Under the pieces are notes generated by a model. That model had not been told where the DNA came from. It made no database searches and worked only from the letters and a program-made list of their open reading frames with translations. 64,000 nt of DNA from JBGSUZ01 sp043770095 (lineage in GTDB: Bacteria; Bacillota; Clostridia; Peptostreptococcales; Acidaminobacteraceae): positions 58,668 through 122,667 of the forward strand of contig JAYVIR010000083.1 of the NCBI GenBank assembly GCA_043770095.1. Direction: 5' to 3'. Of the stretch, positions 1 to 7,341 are shown piece after piece. The position numbers and the translations under genes are program-made. How positions within the stretch are numbered: the stretch's first letter is position 1; the number at the start of each line of letters is the position of its first letter.

Positions 1-1
1 T

Positions 2-412
2 AGTGACTTCGAATTCTCAGAAGAATCGGATGGTACAAGAAGGCTATTTGACTTATTGGATATTTTAATCAGTAACGAAAAAAATAAGATTTATGTGATT
101 GATGAGCTAGAACGCAGCTTGCATCCAAAGTTGACCTATAAGTTTTTGGAATTATTTTTCGAACACTTAAAGGAAAATAACACACAGCTCATTTTTACAA
201 CCCATGAATCGACCATCATGGATCAAGATCTTTTGAGACGTGACGAGATTTGGTTTGTAGAGAGAAATAAGGACAATGTTTCACATCTATATTCTTTAGA
301 TCGATTTAAAGAGCGCTATGATAAAAAACTGAGCAAAGCGTATTTGGAAGGCCGATATGGAGCCGTGCCGATACTTAAAAACTTTTCAGCTAAGGTAGGT
401 GAAGAAGAATGA
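2..412 (+). CDS. AAA/ABC-type ATPase, C-terminal part (AbiLi-like), 5' truncated by window
   Basis: The reading frame is open from the first bases of the window, so this is the C-terminal part of a larger ATPase; the ATG at 56 is internal. Before it the frame reads EESDGTRRLFDLLDIL, which resembles the signature region of RecF/ABC-like ATPases. It is followed by a Walker B/D-loop (VIDELERSLHP) and a switch histidine (IFTTHES). The gene overlaps the next one by ATGA, so the two are translationally coupled. An ATPase of this type paired with a RloB/TOPRIM protein is the layout of AbiL-type abortive infection systems. The ATPase probably senses and the TOPRIM partner acts. The system name is inferred from the pairing; the ATPase assignment is secure. 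Confidence 0.85.
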   Translation, partial: SDFEFSEESDGTRRLFDLLDILISNEKNKIYVIDELERSLHPKLTYKFLELFFEHLKENNTQLIFTTHESTIMDQDLLRRDEIWFVERNKDNVSHLYSLDRFKERYDKKLSKAYLEGRYGAVPILKNFSAKVGEEE

Positions 413-1125
413 GCCCCCTGAGAGAATTCAGATCACTCACCACTAGGTATGAAGAAGAGCTTGAAATTGAGCTTTTAAGAAGGTACTACCTAATATTTGA
501 AGGTGCCAACACTGAAAGAAAATACTTTCAAGGCATAAATAACAACCGAAAAGAATTGGGCATAAACAATCAGATAGAGCTGGTTATTCTTCATAAGGAA
601 GGTGAAATCAGCAGCTTTAGCCATCCCACGAAGCTACTGGAATTGATTGAAGATAAGAAAAAATCTCTGAAGCATGATGGGAAATTCGATAAAGCCATTG
701 ACCGATTTGTCATTGTATTTGATCGGGACAGTTATGAAAAGCCAGAGGAATATATTGAATTTATTGAAAGAGCTGGCGTCGATAATATTTTGACGGTGAC
801 CAGTCCGTGTTTTGAACTTTGGTTGATTTTGCATTACGAAGAGGCTATTGAAAAACATATATTGCCTAATGCAGAAAATTTATTGTTAAATAAAAAAGTA
901 AGCAACTCACATACTTATGCCAGCCGATTGTTTTCTGAAATATCCGGAACAAATCCTAAATCGGGAACGTTTTTCAATAAACTCAAGGAAAGGATTTACT
1001 TGGCTATCTCACAAGAAAAAGAGTTGGAACAAGATATTTCAAGAATGGCTTCGGAACTTGGATCAAATGTTGGGAGCTTAATTGAACAGATGAGTGAAGA
1101 TCCGAGAGATGTGTTGAGTATGTAG
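409..1125 (+). CDS. RloB-like TOPRIM protein (AbiLii-like effector)
   Basis: This 238-residue protein has the RloB/TOPRIM layout. A conserved glutamate lies in FEGANTE (E31, E36) after a hydrophobic strand, and the DxD motif is in VFDRDS (D105, D107). A conserved SPCFELWLILH segment is also typical of the family. TOPRIM folds hold a metal and act as nucleases or topoisomerase-like enzymes. The ATG sits inside the stop codon of the upstream ATPase gene, which supports a two-gene abortive-infection operon. The gene ends in a strong inverted-repeat structure, marking the operon end just before the conjugation genes. RloB family membership is fairly secure. A nuclease activity against phage or host nucleic acid is inferred. 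Confidence 0.8.
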   Translation: MSPLREFRSLTTRYEEELEIELLRRYYLIFEGANTERKYFQGINNNRKELGINNQIELVILHKEGEISSFSHPTKLLELIEDKKKSLKHDGKFDKAIDRFVIVFDRDSYEKPEEYIEFIERAGVDNILTVTSPCFELWLILHYEEAIEKHILPNAENLLLNKKVSNSHTYASRLFSEISGTNPKSGTFFNKLKERIYLAISQEKELEQDISRMASELGSNVGSLIEQMSEDPRDVLSM

Positions 1126-1183
1126 CGTTTCACTTTAAATGACCATTTCACAGTTGCTGTGAAACGCCTATTTAAAGTGAAAC
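1125..1183. terminator. Nested and competing inverted repeats after the RloB gene
   Basis: Two 14-base arms (GTTTCACTTTAAAT at 1127-1140 and its exact complement at 1170-1183) enclose a second perfect hairpin (TTTCACAG at 1146-1153, CTGTGAAA at 1157-1164). The left outer arm can pair instead with the right inner arm, since GCGTTTCAC (1125-1133) complements GTGAAACGC (1159-1167). Two structures are therefore mutually exclusive. The site overlaps the end of the RloB gene. It has only a short T run, so it may be a terminator, a protein-binding palindrome or an element boundary. Confidence 0.6.
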
Positions 1184-1276
1184 TTTAGGGTATAGTTTCC
1201 AAATTAAAGAGGTCATAATTGGCAGATGATAAGTTAAAGTACAAAAGACTTACATCCCACTTCAAGGAGTTCCTTA

Positions 1277-3121
1277 ATGAAAATTACAGAGAAGATAAAA
1301 CGAATCAATTACTTCAAAGCAATCATCAATAGTTCCAACAAATACACCTACAGCTTAGCCTTCGCTACGCTGTTTTTTTTCGCCCACAAATCGCTATCGG
1401 AGTCGTTTTTACATCAAAAGAGTTTCAAAATCACTTTGATGCAGAAAACAATTGACCTCATCGGAGAAAATCTAAAGGCATTTGAGCTGCTAAGCACCAT
1501 CTATTTAAAAGTAAGCTTTGCAGCACTCTTTATCATCGGCTTTGTGATTTACAGAAGTTTCTTTGAAACGTTTCTCAGTCATAAGCCAGATGTGAAGCTT
1601 ATACAAGATGACGAAATTATCGAAGCACCATTTCCGTGGAGAAAAGATCAGCTTCAGATGGTCATCGGACTCAAGCACAACAAACTAAATCTGGACAGAG
1701 TCAAGGAACCCGAGTGGGTGGTGATCCCCGAAAAGGCCATGTTTCAAAATTTCTTGATTTCAGGCACAATCGGCACTGGAAAGACCGTCAGCATGATGTA
1801 CCCACTCACCAAACAGGCCATTTTCTATAGTGCTGATGATAAGGAAGAAAAAGCAGGCATGCTGATCTTAGATGTGAAGGGCAATTTTTACGAACAGGTA
1901 CTCACATTTGCAAAGGACTGTGGCAGAGAAAACGATGTAATTTTGATTAAATTGGGAGGTGAATACAAATACAATCCGCTACACAAACCTGAAATGGAAG
2001 CCATCGATCTGGCAGAAAGAAGTCGAATTGTCATGGCTTTATTTTCCGGAGGGGGAAAAAAGGAGGCGTTTTGGGACACAAAATCAGCTCAAATGATGTG
2101 CGAATGCATTCGGCTCATGCGCATGGTCAACAATGGTTACGTTAGTTTAGGCGATGTTCACAGCATTGTGACGGACGAATCATTCCTAGAAGAGCGACTC
2201 AATGAACTCTACGGCATGCAGGAAGAAGTGGCTGAATTTGATTTTAGGTCATGCACCAATTTCTTCAACGGCGAATTTAGAAGTAAGGCTGAAAATACCA
2301 TAGAGACGGTCAAGGCCTGTGTCACAGAAATGACTGCGTTCTTTGCTTCATCAGAGCGAATTTACAACAGCTTTTGCCCATCCAAAGAAGATTTGAATTT
2401 CTTTGGTTTTCAAGAAGCTATCAATTTGGGCAAGATAGTCGTGTTGGCCATGAACGTGGCTGAATATCCAAAGGTTTCTAAAACGATTGCCGCTTATCTC
2501 AAACTGGATTTCCAAGCAGAAGTTCAGCAGCGGACGGTATCACACAAGGAACTCAATCGCAAAAGGCCGATGTTTTTTCTTAGCGATGAGTATCAGGAAT
2601 TTGTCACATCGAATGACGGCAACTTTTATGGCGTGTCCAGGGAAGCAAGGTGCTGCTCTATTGTAGCGAGTCAAAGCTATACATCGCTGCTGAAAACGTT
2701 AGGCGATGATAAAGCTTTTAATACGTTGCAGCAAAATTTGATCAATAAAATTTGGCTTCGTAGCGACGACAAGTTGACCATCGAAACGGCGCAACTCTTA
2801 ACCGGTAAAGAAGAAAAACGACGCGTTTCTAAGAATATTTCAGAGAGTGCAGCGGACACAAAAAAGTCTCGAATTTTTGGTAGGCTCCTGTCCGACAAAG
2901 CTAGCATTAGTGAAAGCATCAACATTTCCACACAAAAAGAACACACTTTTGATGAAAAAGTCTTTACTCAAACCCTTGAACTGTTCAAGGGTGTTTGTTT
3001 TTTGGCGCATGAAACGGGTATGCAAGAACCTTCCATCGTACACCTGATGCCCTACTTTCAAAATCCTGTCAAAGACAAAATTCGAGTGGAAAGGGCAGCT
3101 GTCGTAATGAAAAAATTATAA
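1277..3121 (+). CDS. virD4: VirD4/TraG-family conjugative coupling ATPase
   Basis: The 614-residue protein has two N-terminal hydrophobic segments (about residues 25-40 and 75-92). A Walker A motif GTIGTGKT (163-170) and a Walker B region FFLSDEYQEF (about 430) follow. VirD4 proteins are inner-membrane hexamers that bring the relaxase-DNA complex to the type IV secretion channel. The start has AAGGAG about 9 bases upstream. It is the first gene of the transfer operon here, directly before a pilin-like and a VirB6-like gene. Length and motifs look complete. The relaxase it should serve is outside the window. Confidence 0.93.
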   Translation: MKITEKIKRINYFKAIINSSNKYTYSLAFATLFFFAHKSLSESFLHQKSFKITLMQKTIDLIGENLKAFELLSTIYLKVSFAALFIIGFVIYRSFFETFLSHKPDVKLIQDDEIIEAPFPWRKDQLQMVIGLKHNKLNLDRVKEPEWVVIPEKAMFQNFLISGTIGTGKTVSMMYPLTKQAIFYSADDKEEKAGMLILDVKGNFYEQVLTFAKDCGRENDVILIKLGGEYKYNPLHKPEMEAIDLAERSRIVMALFSGGGKKEAFWDTKSAQMMCECIRLMRMVNNGYVSLGDVHSIVTDESFLEERLNELYGMQEEVAEFDFRSCTNFFNGEFRSKAENTIETVKACVTEMTAFFASSERIYNSFCPSKEDLNFFGFQEAINLGKIVVLAMNVAEYPKVSKTIAAYLKLDFQAEVQQRTVSHKELNRKRPMFFLSDEYQEFVTSNDGNFYGVSREARCCSIVASQSYTSLLKTLGDDKAFNTLQQNLINKIWLRSDDKLTIETAQLLTGKEEKRRVSKNISESAADTKKSRIFGRLLSDKASISESINISTQKEHTFDEKVFTQTLELFKGVCFLAHETGMQEPSIVHLMPYFQNPVKDKIRVERAAVVMKKL

Positions 3122-3140
3122 AGGAAAGGATTTGAAAACT

Positions 3141-3452
3141 ATGAAATCAAAAAATGTTAAAGTCTCTTTAATTGTTGGAACTCTCGTCATTTTAAGTGCG
3201 ATACCCGCGTATGCGGACGTGTTTAAAGCGGCAGAGCGACTGGCAAAAGATGCATCTGGAACGGTCATCACCTTATCCACACCAGCGGCATTAATCGGCG
3301 TAGGAACGGGCGCTTTTATGAAAAAATTCTCCATGGGAGACCATCAGAAAGTGGCAATGGGCAGCAAGGTATTTTGGAGCAGCATAGGCGGTTGGGCGAC
3401 AATCAACGGCATTACGTTGATACTGGATACCATTAAAAACTATATCAAATAA
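3141..3452 (+). CDS. VirB2/TrbC-like pilin subunit or small membrane transfer protein
   Basis: The small protein has a cleavable-looking signal segment (VSLIVGTLVILSAIPAYA, with AYA as a likely signal peptidase site). A hydrophobic region follows, then a C-terminal segment rich in glycine, alanine and isoleucine. That two-helix layout fits VirB2/TrbC conjugative pilins or the small membrane proteins found at this place in Bacillota transfer operons. I chose ATG 3141 because AAGGAAAGGA lies about 10 bases upstream. A TTG at 3132 is in frame but sits too close to the ribosome site. Its position between virD4 and a VirB6-like gene supports the role; sequence alone does not prove it. Confidence 0.7.
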   Translation: MKSKNVKVSLIVGTLVILSAIPAYADVFKAAERLAKDASGTVITLSTPAALIGVGTGAFMKKFSMGDHQKVAMGSKVFWSSIGGWATINGITLILDTIKNYIK

Positions 3453-3464
3453 GGGTGTGAAATT

Positions 3465-4346
3465 ATGGATTTAGGCGGCGTGGTTCAGTCGATATTGGAT
3501 TATTTGTTTGGCGCGTCCATTCGTGGCATACTCGAACCGTTTATCAAAGCCATTCAGGACGTTCTTATATCACCAGATGCCATCAATAAACTGCTATATG
3601 TGGACGCATTATATGATAGCGTTCGCACCATTGCCATCGCGCTGCTGATTCTTATTAGCACTTGGCAGAGTTTCAAATCCATGTTTGCATGGGTAGGTTT
3701 TGAAGCGGAGGAACCGATCAGAATTGCAATCCGATCGATGGTGATGGGATTTTTCATATGGTATGCCAAAGACATCTTGATGATTGGCGTTACCTTTACC
3801 AGTGATGCCATTGGCATTGCGCTGAGTTCTGTGGGGTACGCCGATTACAACGTGAATATTTTAAGTGCGCTGATGGAACTGCCCACGCAGTTTGGATTGT
3901 TTTCGATTACAGCCATTCTCAGTATTTACGTGATTTTTAAGAGCCTAGGGCTCTTTTTTAAAATGTTTGAACGCTTGATTTTTAATTCATTTTTAATCGT
4001 GTGCAGTCCTTTGGCGTTTGCCTGCGGCGTAGCTCAACCGACCAAAGGCTTTCTCACTGGATTTATCCGCGTGTATGTTGGCAATTTGGTTATTCAACTT
4101 TTACAGATGATTTGTCTTGCAGCATTAGGCATTTACTGGGCAAATGCAGCTGCCAGTGGCGGTTTTGTACACTGGATTGTGGCGATTGGGATCATCAAAA
4201 TTGTCGGGAAGTTGGAAGATATTATTCGCGACATGTCCATATCCGTAGGTGTGGGCAGGGATATGAATGGCGCTTTATCAAAACTCCAATCAACCGTTCA
4301 CGTATCACAATCAGTGGTTGGTTTGGCAAAAGCATTTGTGCGATAA
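3465..4346 (+). CDS. VirB6/TrbL-like polytopic conjugation channel protein
   Basis: The 293-residue protein has about six to seven hydrophobic segments, for example near residues 55-75, 85-110, 140-165, 175-200 and 215-250. It lacks catalytic motifs, as expected of the VirB6/TrbL family that forms the inner-membrane part of the type IV channel. The amphipathic C-terminal stretch (VGVGRDMNGALSKLQSTV) is typical of Gram-positive versions. It lies 12 bases after the pilin-like gene and 12 bases before the peptidase gene, so it belongs to one operon. Confidence 0.8.
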   Translation: MDLGGVVQSILDYLFGASIRGILEPFIKAIQDVLISPDAINKLLYVDALYDSVRTIAIALLILISTWQSFKSMFAWVGFEAEEPIRIAIRSMVMGFFIWYAKDILMIGVTFTSDAIGIALSSVGYADYNVNILSALMELPTQFGLFSITAILSIYVIFKSLGLFFKMFERLIFNSFLIVCSPLAFACGVAQPTKGFLTGFIRVYVGNLVIQLLQMICLAALGIYWANAAASGGFVHWIVAIGIIKIVGKLEDIIRDMSISVGVGRDMNGALSKLQSTVHVSQSVVGLAKAFVR

Positions 4347-4358
4347 GGTGGAGGACCC

Positions 4359-5594
4359 GTGAGTAAAAATAAAATAACGCTGTCAGATACCGCACAGTTA
4401 GGCATTGCCGCAGCGCGTGCATTTGCAGGGGATTTCACGGCAGCGGCAGTTCAGGTGCTCAAGTGGCGCAAAGTGATTATCGGAATTGTTGTGGGGACAG
4501 CATTTTTTATTGTCCTTATTTCAACTGTCCTCATCAGCATGCCGTCCCTAATCATGCAGTCATTAATGCCAGGAGAAGCCTACAAAGTGCCAGTGGCGTT
4601 TGCTGAAAATGAGCTGCTGAGTGTAAAAAAAGAGAGTGATTCAATATTAAGTGAAATCATGCAGTGGGTCAATCAAATGGGACAAGGGACGGCTATAGAG
4701 TCAAGTAAGGGCGGTGAAAAGGTGGTGAAATCAATTGATACAGAGATTGATTATCAGGATGTTCTGATTCTATACAATATGAAATTTGGTGGTTATGCGC
4801 AGGGTGAAGGCATTGATTTGGCAAAGATAAAGGAAATTGCCCGCCTGTTTGTTAAAAAGGATAGCCAAACCGATACGGCTGAATCGGGTGAAGTCACGCT
4901 TAAAATTAGCGCAACAACCAGATCGTTCACTGAAGTCATGGCAGATTTGCAATTAAGTGATTTGAAGCAGTCTGTCGCTCTGAATATGTATAACTGCCTA
5001 CATTACAATCAGCATAATGGAATCATAGCTGGAAATGACGTAATCGGGCTGGAACTTAAGGACATCACGTTTAAAGATGGAGACACGGCAGTCACTTATT
5101 TTAGTCAAATGGACAAACGGTGGAAAAGAGAACCATATGGGAAAACAGGAAGCATTGGAGAAAGTGGCTGCGGGCCCACTTCAATGGCGATGGTGGTAAG
5201 CAGTTTGAGCAAGAACCCTATGAATCCTCTCGAAATGGCAAATTGGGCGTATCAAAATGGTTATAAATGCGAAGGCAATGGAAGTTATCACAGTTTTATA
5301 CCAGAAGCGGCGCGGCATTTTGGCTTACAAGTAGAAGGGGCAGGCATATCAGAGGCACAAAAATTAGTAGATGCGCTGAGTCAAGGAAAGTTGATTGTAG
5401 CCATTATGAGCAAGGGACACTTCACAAACGGTGGTCATTTTATTGTCTTAAGAGGCATAACTGAAGACGGCAAAATTCTAGTGGCAGACCCCGCCAGTGT
5501 AAAACGCAGCAGTCAGGAATGGGACTTAGAAATTATTTTAGGGGAAGCCAATAAGAGAGCTGGCGCTGGAGGGCCGTTTTGGATTTTATGGTAG
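4359..5594 (+). CDS. Membrane-anchored C39-like cysteine peptidase of the transfer system
   Basis: The 411-residue protein begins at a GTG with GGAGG at good distance. A transmembrane segment (about 38-60) is followed by a long extracytoplasmic linker and a C-terminal papain-like C39 domain. Visible catalytic residues are Cys271 in ESGCGPTSMAM, His360 in GGHFIVL and Asp377 in VADP. In Gram-positive conjugation operons this slot holds a VirB1-like cell wall enzyme, so it probably opens the peptidoglycan or processes a surface protein. The 3' end (5492-5599) is duplicated at 6679-6786, next to an insertion. The gene itself appears intact. Confidence 0.85.
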   Translation: MSKNKITLSDTAQLGIAAARAFAGDFTAAAVQVLKWRKVIIGIVVGTAFFIVLISTVLISMPSLIMQSLMPGEAYKVPVAFAENELLSVKKESDSILSEIMQWVNQMGQGTAIESSKGGEKVVKSIDTEIDYQDVLILYNMKFGGYAQGEGIDLAKIKEIARLFVKKDSQTDTAESGEVTLKISATTRSFTEVMADLQLSDLKQSVALNMYNCLHYNQHNGIIAGNDVIGLELKDITFKDGDTAVTYFSQMDKRWKREPYGKTGSIGESGCGPTSMAMVVSSLSKNPMNPLEMANWAYQNGYKCEGNGSYHSFIPEAARHFGLQVEGAGISEAQKLVDALSQGKLIVAIMSKGHFTNGGHFIVLRGITEDGKILVADPASVKRSSQEWDLEIILGEANKRAGAGGPFWILW

Positions 5595-5599
5595 GCGAG
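5492..5599 (+). repeat. Direct repeat 1, left copy (3' end of C39 peptidase gene)
   Basis: The last roughly 100 bases of the peptidase gene recur at 6679-6786 with scattered mismatches. Both copies share CCAGTGTAAAACGCAGC and TGGTAGGCGAG at the stop codon. The two copies bracket an inserted segment carrying the gene at 5748-6398. The right copy leads directly into virB3 and is therefore the original junction to the next gene. Confidence 0.85.
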
Positions 5600-5747
5600 T
5601 ATAGTTTTTTGTGGATGTTAATCGTGTGTATTTGGATGATTAAATGCTAAACTGTAATTATTAAGAATGGTATCAAAAATTCTTACAGGGGGTGATTAGA
5701 TAATTATCACATCCTATCGTTGGAAAAAAGACCTGGAAGGAGATTCA

Positions 5748-6398
5748 ATGAATACTCGTCGAAAAGTGTTGCTAGATTGTGAAAGTTTTAAAAACATTCC
5801 TGGGATATCTGCTAGAGATTATGAAATTGTACTCTCAGGTAAATTTTTTAATTACATTTCAAATAATGATGAAAGCCAAGAAATCTATAGCCTTATACGA
5901 GAAAACTGCGATATTAGATTCTGCACAGAGACAAGCGAAGAATCAAGCACAGAAAGTATTATCTTTTATCCAGTTCCAGTAGTTTGTATATTTGCCTATG
6001 ACAGTTATGGGAACTACTTTGGAACATTCAATGGATTGGGAACCATTGAAGACTATGAAAAATCGGTAGTATATTTAAATAAGTTTAGTGGAGCGCATGG
6101 GAAAATTTCAGACAACATGAAATCATTTTTTTCTCTGGTGAATTACTACCCATATTGGAGAAGTATCCTTGATCATGAGCAAAATGGCACCACTTATAAC
6201 TTAAGTATAATTGAGAGAGAGGATTCAAAAGATGAATCCTATTTTAAGAGGCAAAAAGAAATTGGAGAAGCATTGAATCTTTCGAGAGACCCCAATGCAA
6301 TTATTGCGATGATAGAAAATCTTCGCAGACAATCTGAATTTAAAGTATATGCTTCGAAAAAAGAGGCAGAAGTGGAAAATGAATTTATTGAAATTTAA
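5748..6398 (+). CDS. SUKH (SMI1/KNR4)-like protein, putative immunity protein
   Basis: The 216-residue protein starts at an ATG with GGAAGGAG at ideal spacing. The middle part (FAYDSYGNYFGTFN, then SDNMKSFFSLVNYYPYW) resembles the strand-helix core of SMI1/KNR4 SUKH proteins. These are often immunity factors for nuclease toxins or phage-linked proteins. No catalytic motif or membrane segment is visible. The gene is foreign to the conjugation operon: it sits in a segment bracketed by repeats of the peptidase gene end and is followed by a promoter-hairpin-terminator block. No toxin gene lies beside it. The fold call is tentative. Confidence 0.5.
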   Translation: MNTRRKVLLDCESFKNIPGISARDYEIVLSGKFFNYISNNDESQEIYSLIRENCDIRFCTETSEESSTESIIFYPVPVVCIFAYDSYGNYFGTFNGLGTIEDYEKSVVYLNKFSGAHGKISDNMKSFFSLVNYYPYWRSILDHEQNGTTYNLSIIEREDSKDESYFKRQKEIGEALNLSRDPNAIIAMIENLRRQSEFKVYASKKEAEVENEFIEI

Positions 6399-6430
6399 AG
6401 GCTGAGGTTTTGGTAGCACAGTGATTTTCA

Positions 6431-6458
6431 TTGTTTTAGTTTGGATTCAGTGTATAAT
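6431..6458 (+). promoter_or_regulatory. Sigma-A-like promoter
   Basis: TTGTTT (6431-6436) and a perfect TATAAT (6453-6458) are separated by 16 bases. The next things downstream are short self-complementary stems and two terminator hairpins rather than a gene. The promoter therefore seems to drive a short untranslated RNA. Confidence 0.5.
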
Positions 6459-6461
6459 ATA

Positions 6462-6585
6462 GGTAAGAACAGAGGTAAAAACTCTACTTACAGACATTTC
6501 AGGGTATAGAATCCCAACAAAGAAGAAAGTAGGTCTTGAACCTGCTTTTTTACGTTAGAGCATCTAAAAGGATGCTCTTTTTTTC
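6462..6585 (+). ncRNA. Candidate structured small RNA ending in tandem terminators
   Basis: Directly after the promoter the sequence folds on itself: GTAAG/CTTAC with inner AGAG/CTCT, then GGG/CCC around a short loop. An AGTAGGT/ACCTGCT hairpin (6528-6546) with a T run follows. A second strong hairpin, GAGCATC/GATGCTC (6558-6577), is followed by seven T residues. No open reading frame fits the space. The layout of promoter, stems and tandem terminators suggests a transcript of about 120 nucleotides, or a regulatory leader for the downstream transfer genes. I do not recognise a known RNA family. Confidence 0.4.
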
Positions 6586-6587
6586 TG

Positions 6588-6786
6588 CTCATTTTTCACG
6601 TGGTGCCAATTAAAATCCCAATCCTGCCAAGATTCTATAAACCTACAAAGAGCCGATTTTAGGCAGTTGGAAGCCCCTTCCAGTGTAAAACGCAGCAATC
6701 AGGAATGGGACATAGAAATTATTTTAGGGGAAGCCAGTAGAAGGGCAGGAGCTAGAGGGTCATTTTGGATTTTGTGGTAGGCGAGG
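6588..6786 (+). pseudogene. Mosaic of transfer-gene fragments (virB4 upstream, virB4 internal, peptidase 3' end)
   Basis: Three pieces of this operon are joined here. Bases 6588-6640 resemble the spacer just before virB4 (15540-15597), although diverged. Bases 6643-6674 match 16141-16172 inside virB4 at about 30 of 32 positions. Bases 6679-6786 match the end of the C39 peptidase gene. None is translated as an intact gene. This is a scar of rearrangement rather than a coding region, and the last part rebuilds the junction into virB3. Confidence 0.75.
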
Positions 6787-6821
6787 TTTAACTATAGATA
6801 TCAAACCAGGAGGTGAGCACA

Positions 6822-7154
6822 CTGGCAAAACAGTACCTCATTCCACATAACTACACAAACAACGGACGGGTATTTAACCTGTTTCATAAAAAAGATTTAG
6901 TGAAAGCACTGATTTGGTTTATACCCATATCAGTGCTTATTTTTAAGCTCCCAATCAAGCTTAACACGAAGTTATTCTGGGAAATAATGATTGCCTTTCC
7001 ACCTGCAATGGCGATATTAGCAGGTTATGCTTGTTGGGTGGGCTATATCATCCAGTTTCTAAAAAATCGAAAGGTTTATTATAACGCAAGAAAGGGTGAC
7101 GGAAATGTTTTCAGCTATCAAAGTATTAAAGAAAAAACCACAGGTCAAAAGTGA
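6822..7154 (+). CDS. VirB3/PrgI-like membrane protein, probable CTG start
   Basis: The protein of about 110 residues has two hydrophobic segments (IWFIPISVLIFKL and IAFPPAMAILAGYACWVGYI). Its N terminus, LAKQYLIPHNYTNNGRVF, is typical of PrgI/VirB3 proteins that accompany VirB4 in Gram-positive conjugation systems. A perfect AGGAGGTG (6808-6815) lies six bases before CTG 6822. The only alternative, GTG 6813, lies inside the ribosome site. I therefore place the start at CTG, perhaps a former ATG. The gene end overlaps the start of the TraC-like frame by 50 bases. A second, 5'-truncated copy lies at 14073-14327, so this is the only full-length virB3. Confidence 0.8.
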   Translation: MAKQYLIPHNYTNNGRVFNLFHKKDLVKALIWFIPISVLIFKLPIKLNTKLFWEIMIAFPPAMAILAGYACWVGYIIQFLKNRKVYYNARKGDGNVFSYQSIKEKTTGQK

Positions 7155-7168
7155 GACTATTTTGGCAG
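6898..7168 (+). repeat. Direct repeat 2, left copy (virB3 body plus traC start)
   Basis: This 271-base segment recurs at 14071-14341 with a constant offset of 7173 and no gaps. I count about 13 mismatches, close to 95% identity. The two copies bracket the sensory gene block. The left copy keeps the complete virB3 and a broken traC start; the right copy keeps a broken virB3 and the long traC. Confidence 0.95.
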
Positions 7169-7302
7169 ATCATATTGTTCTAAGAGGCGTAACTGAAGGA
7201 GACAAGCAGGTGGACCATTTTGCATTTTGTGATACCCTAAAAACAGATTATTTAGAAATATATGGTTTTAGTTCACTCTCCTATGCGTGTTTATATGGAT
7301 GA
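7105..7302 (+). pseudogene. Truncated TraC-like start fused to a peptidase-gene scrap
   Basis: The frame begins exactly like the TraC-like gene at 14278 (MFSAIKVLKKKPQVKSETILAD) but departs after about 23 residues. The next bases (7168-7200, reading IVLRGVTEGD) match an internal piece of the C39 peptidase gene around 5435-5466 (IVLRGITEDG). The remaining frame up to 7302 has no recognisable origin. It is a junction product of the insertion that brought in the sensory genes. Confidence 0.75.
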
Positions 7303-7341
7303 TTATTCGGGTATATTGTGCCTAATAGAAGGAGTGTGCAT

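Noticed and set aside
4001..4366. 121-codon plus-strand frame within the VirB6-like gene
   Set aside because: It is out of frame with the polytopic membrane protein and rich in Arg, Trp and Cys as shadow frames are; no start signal.
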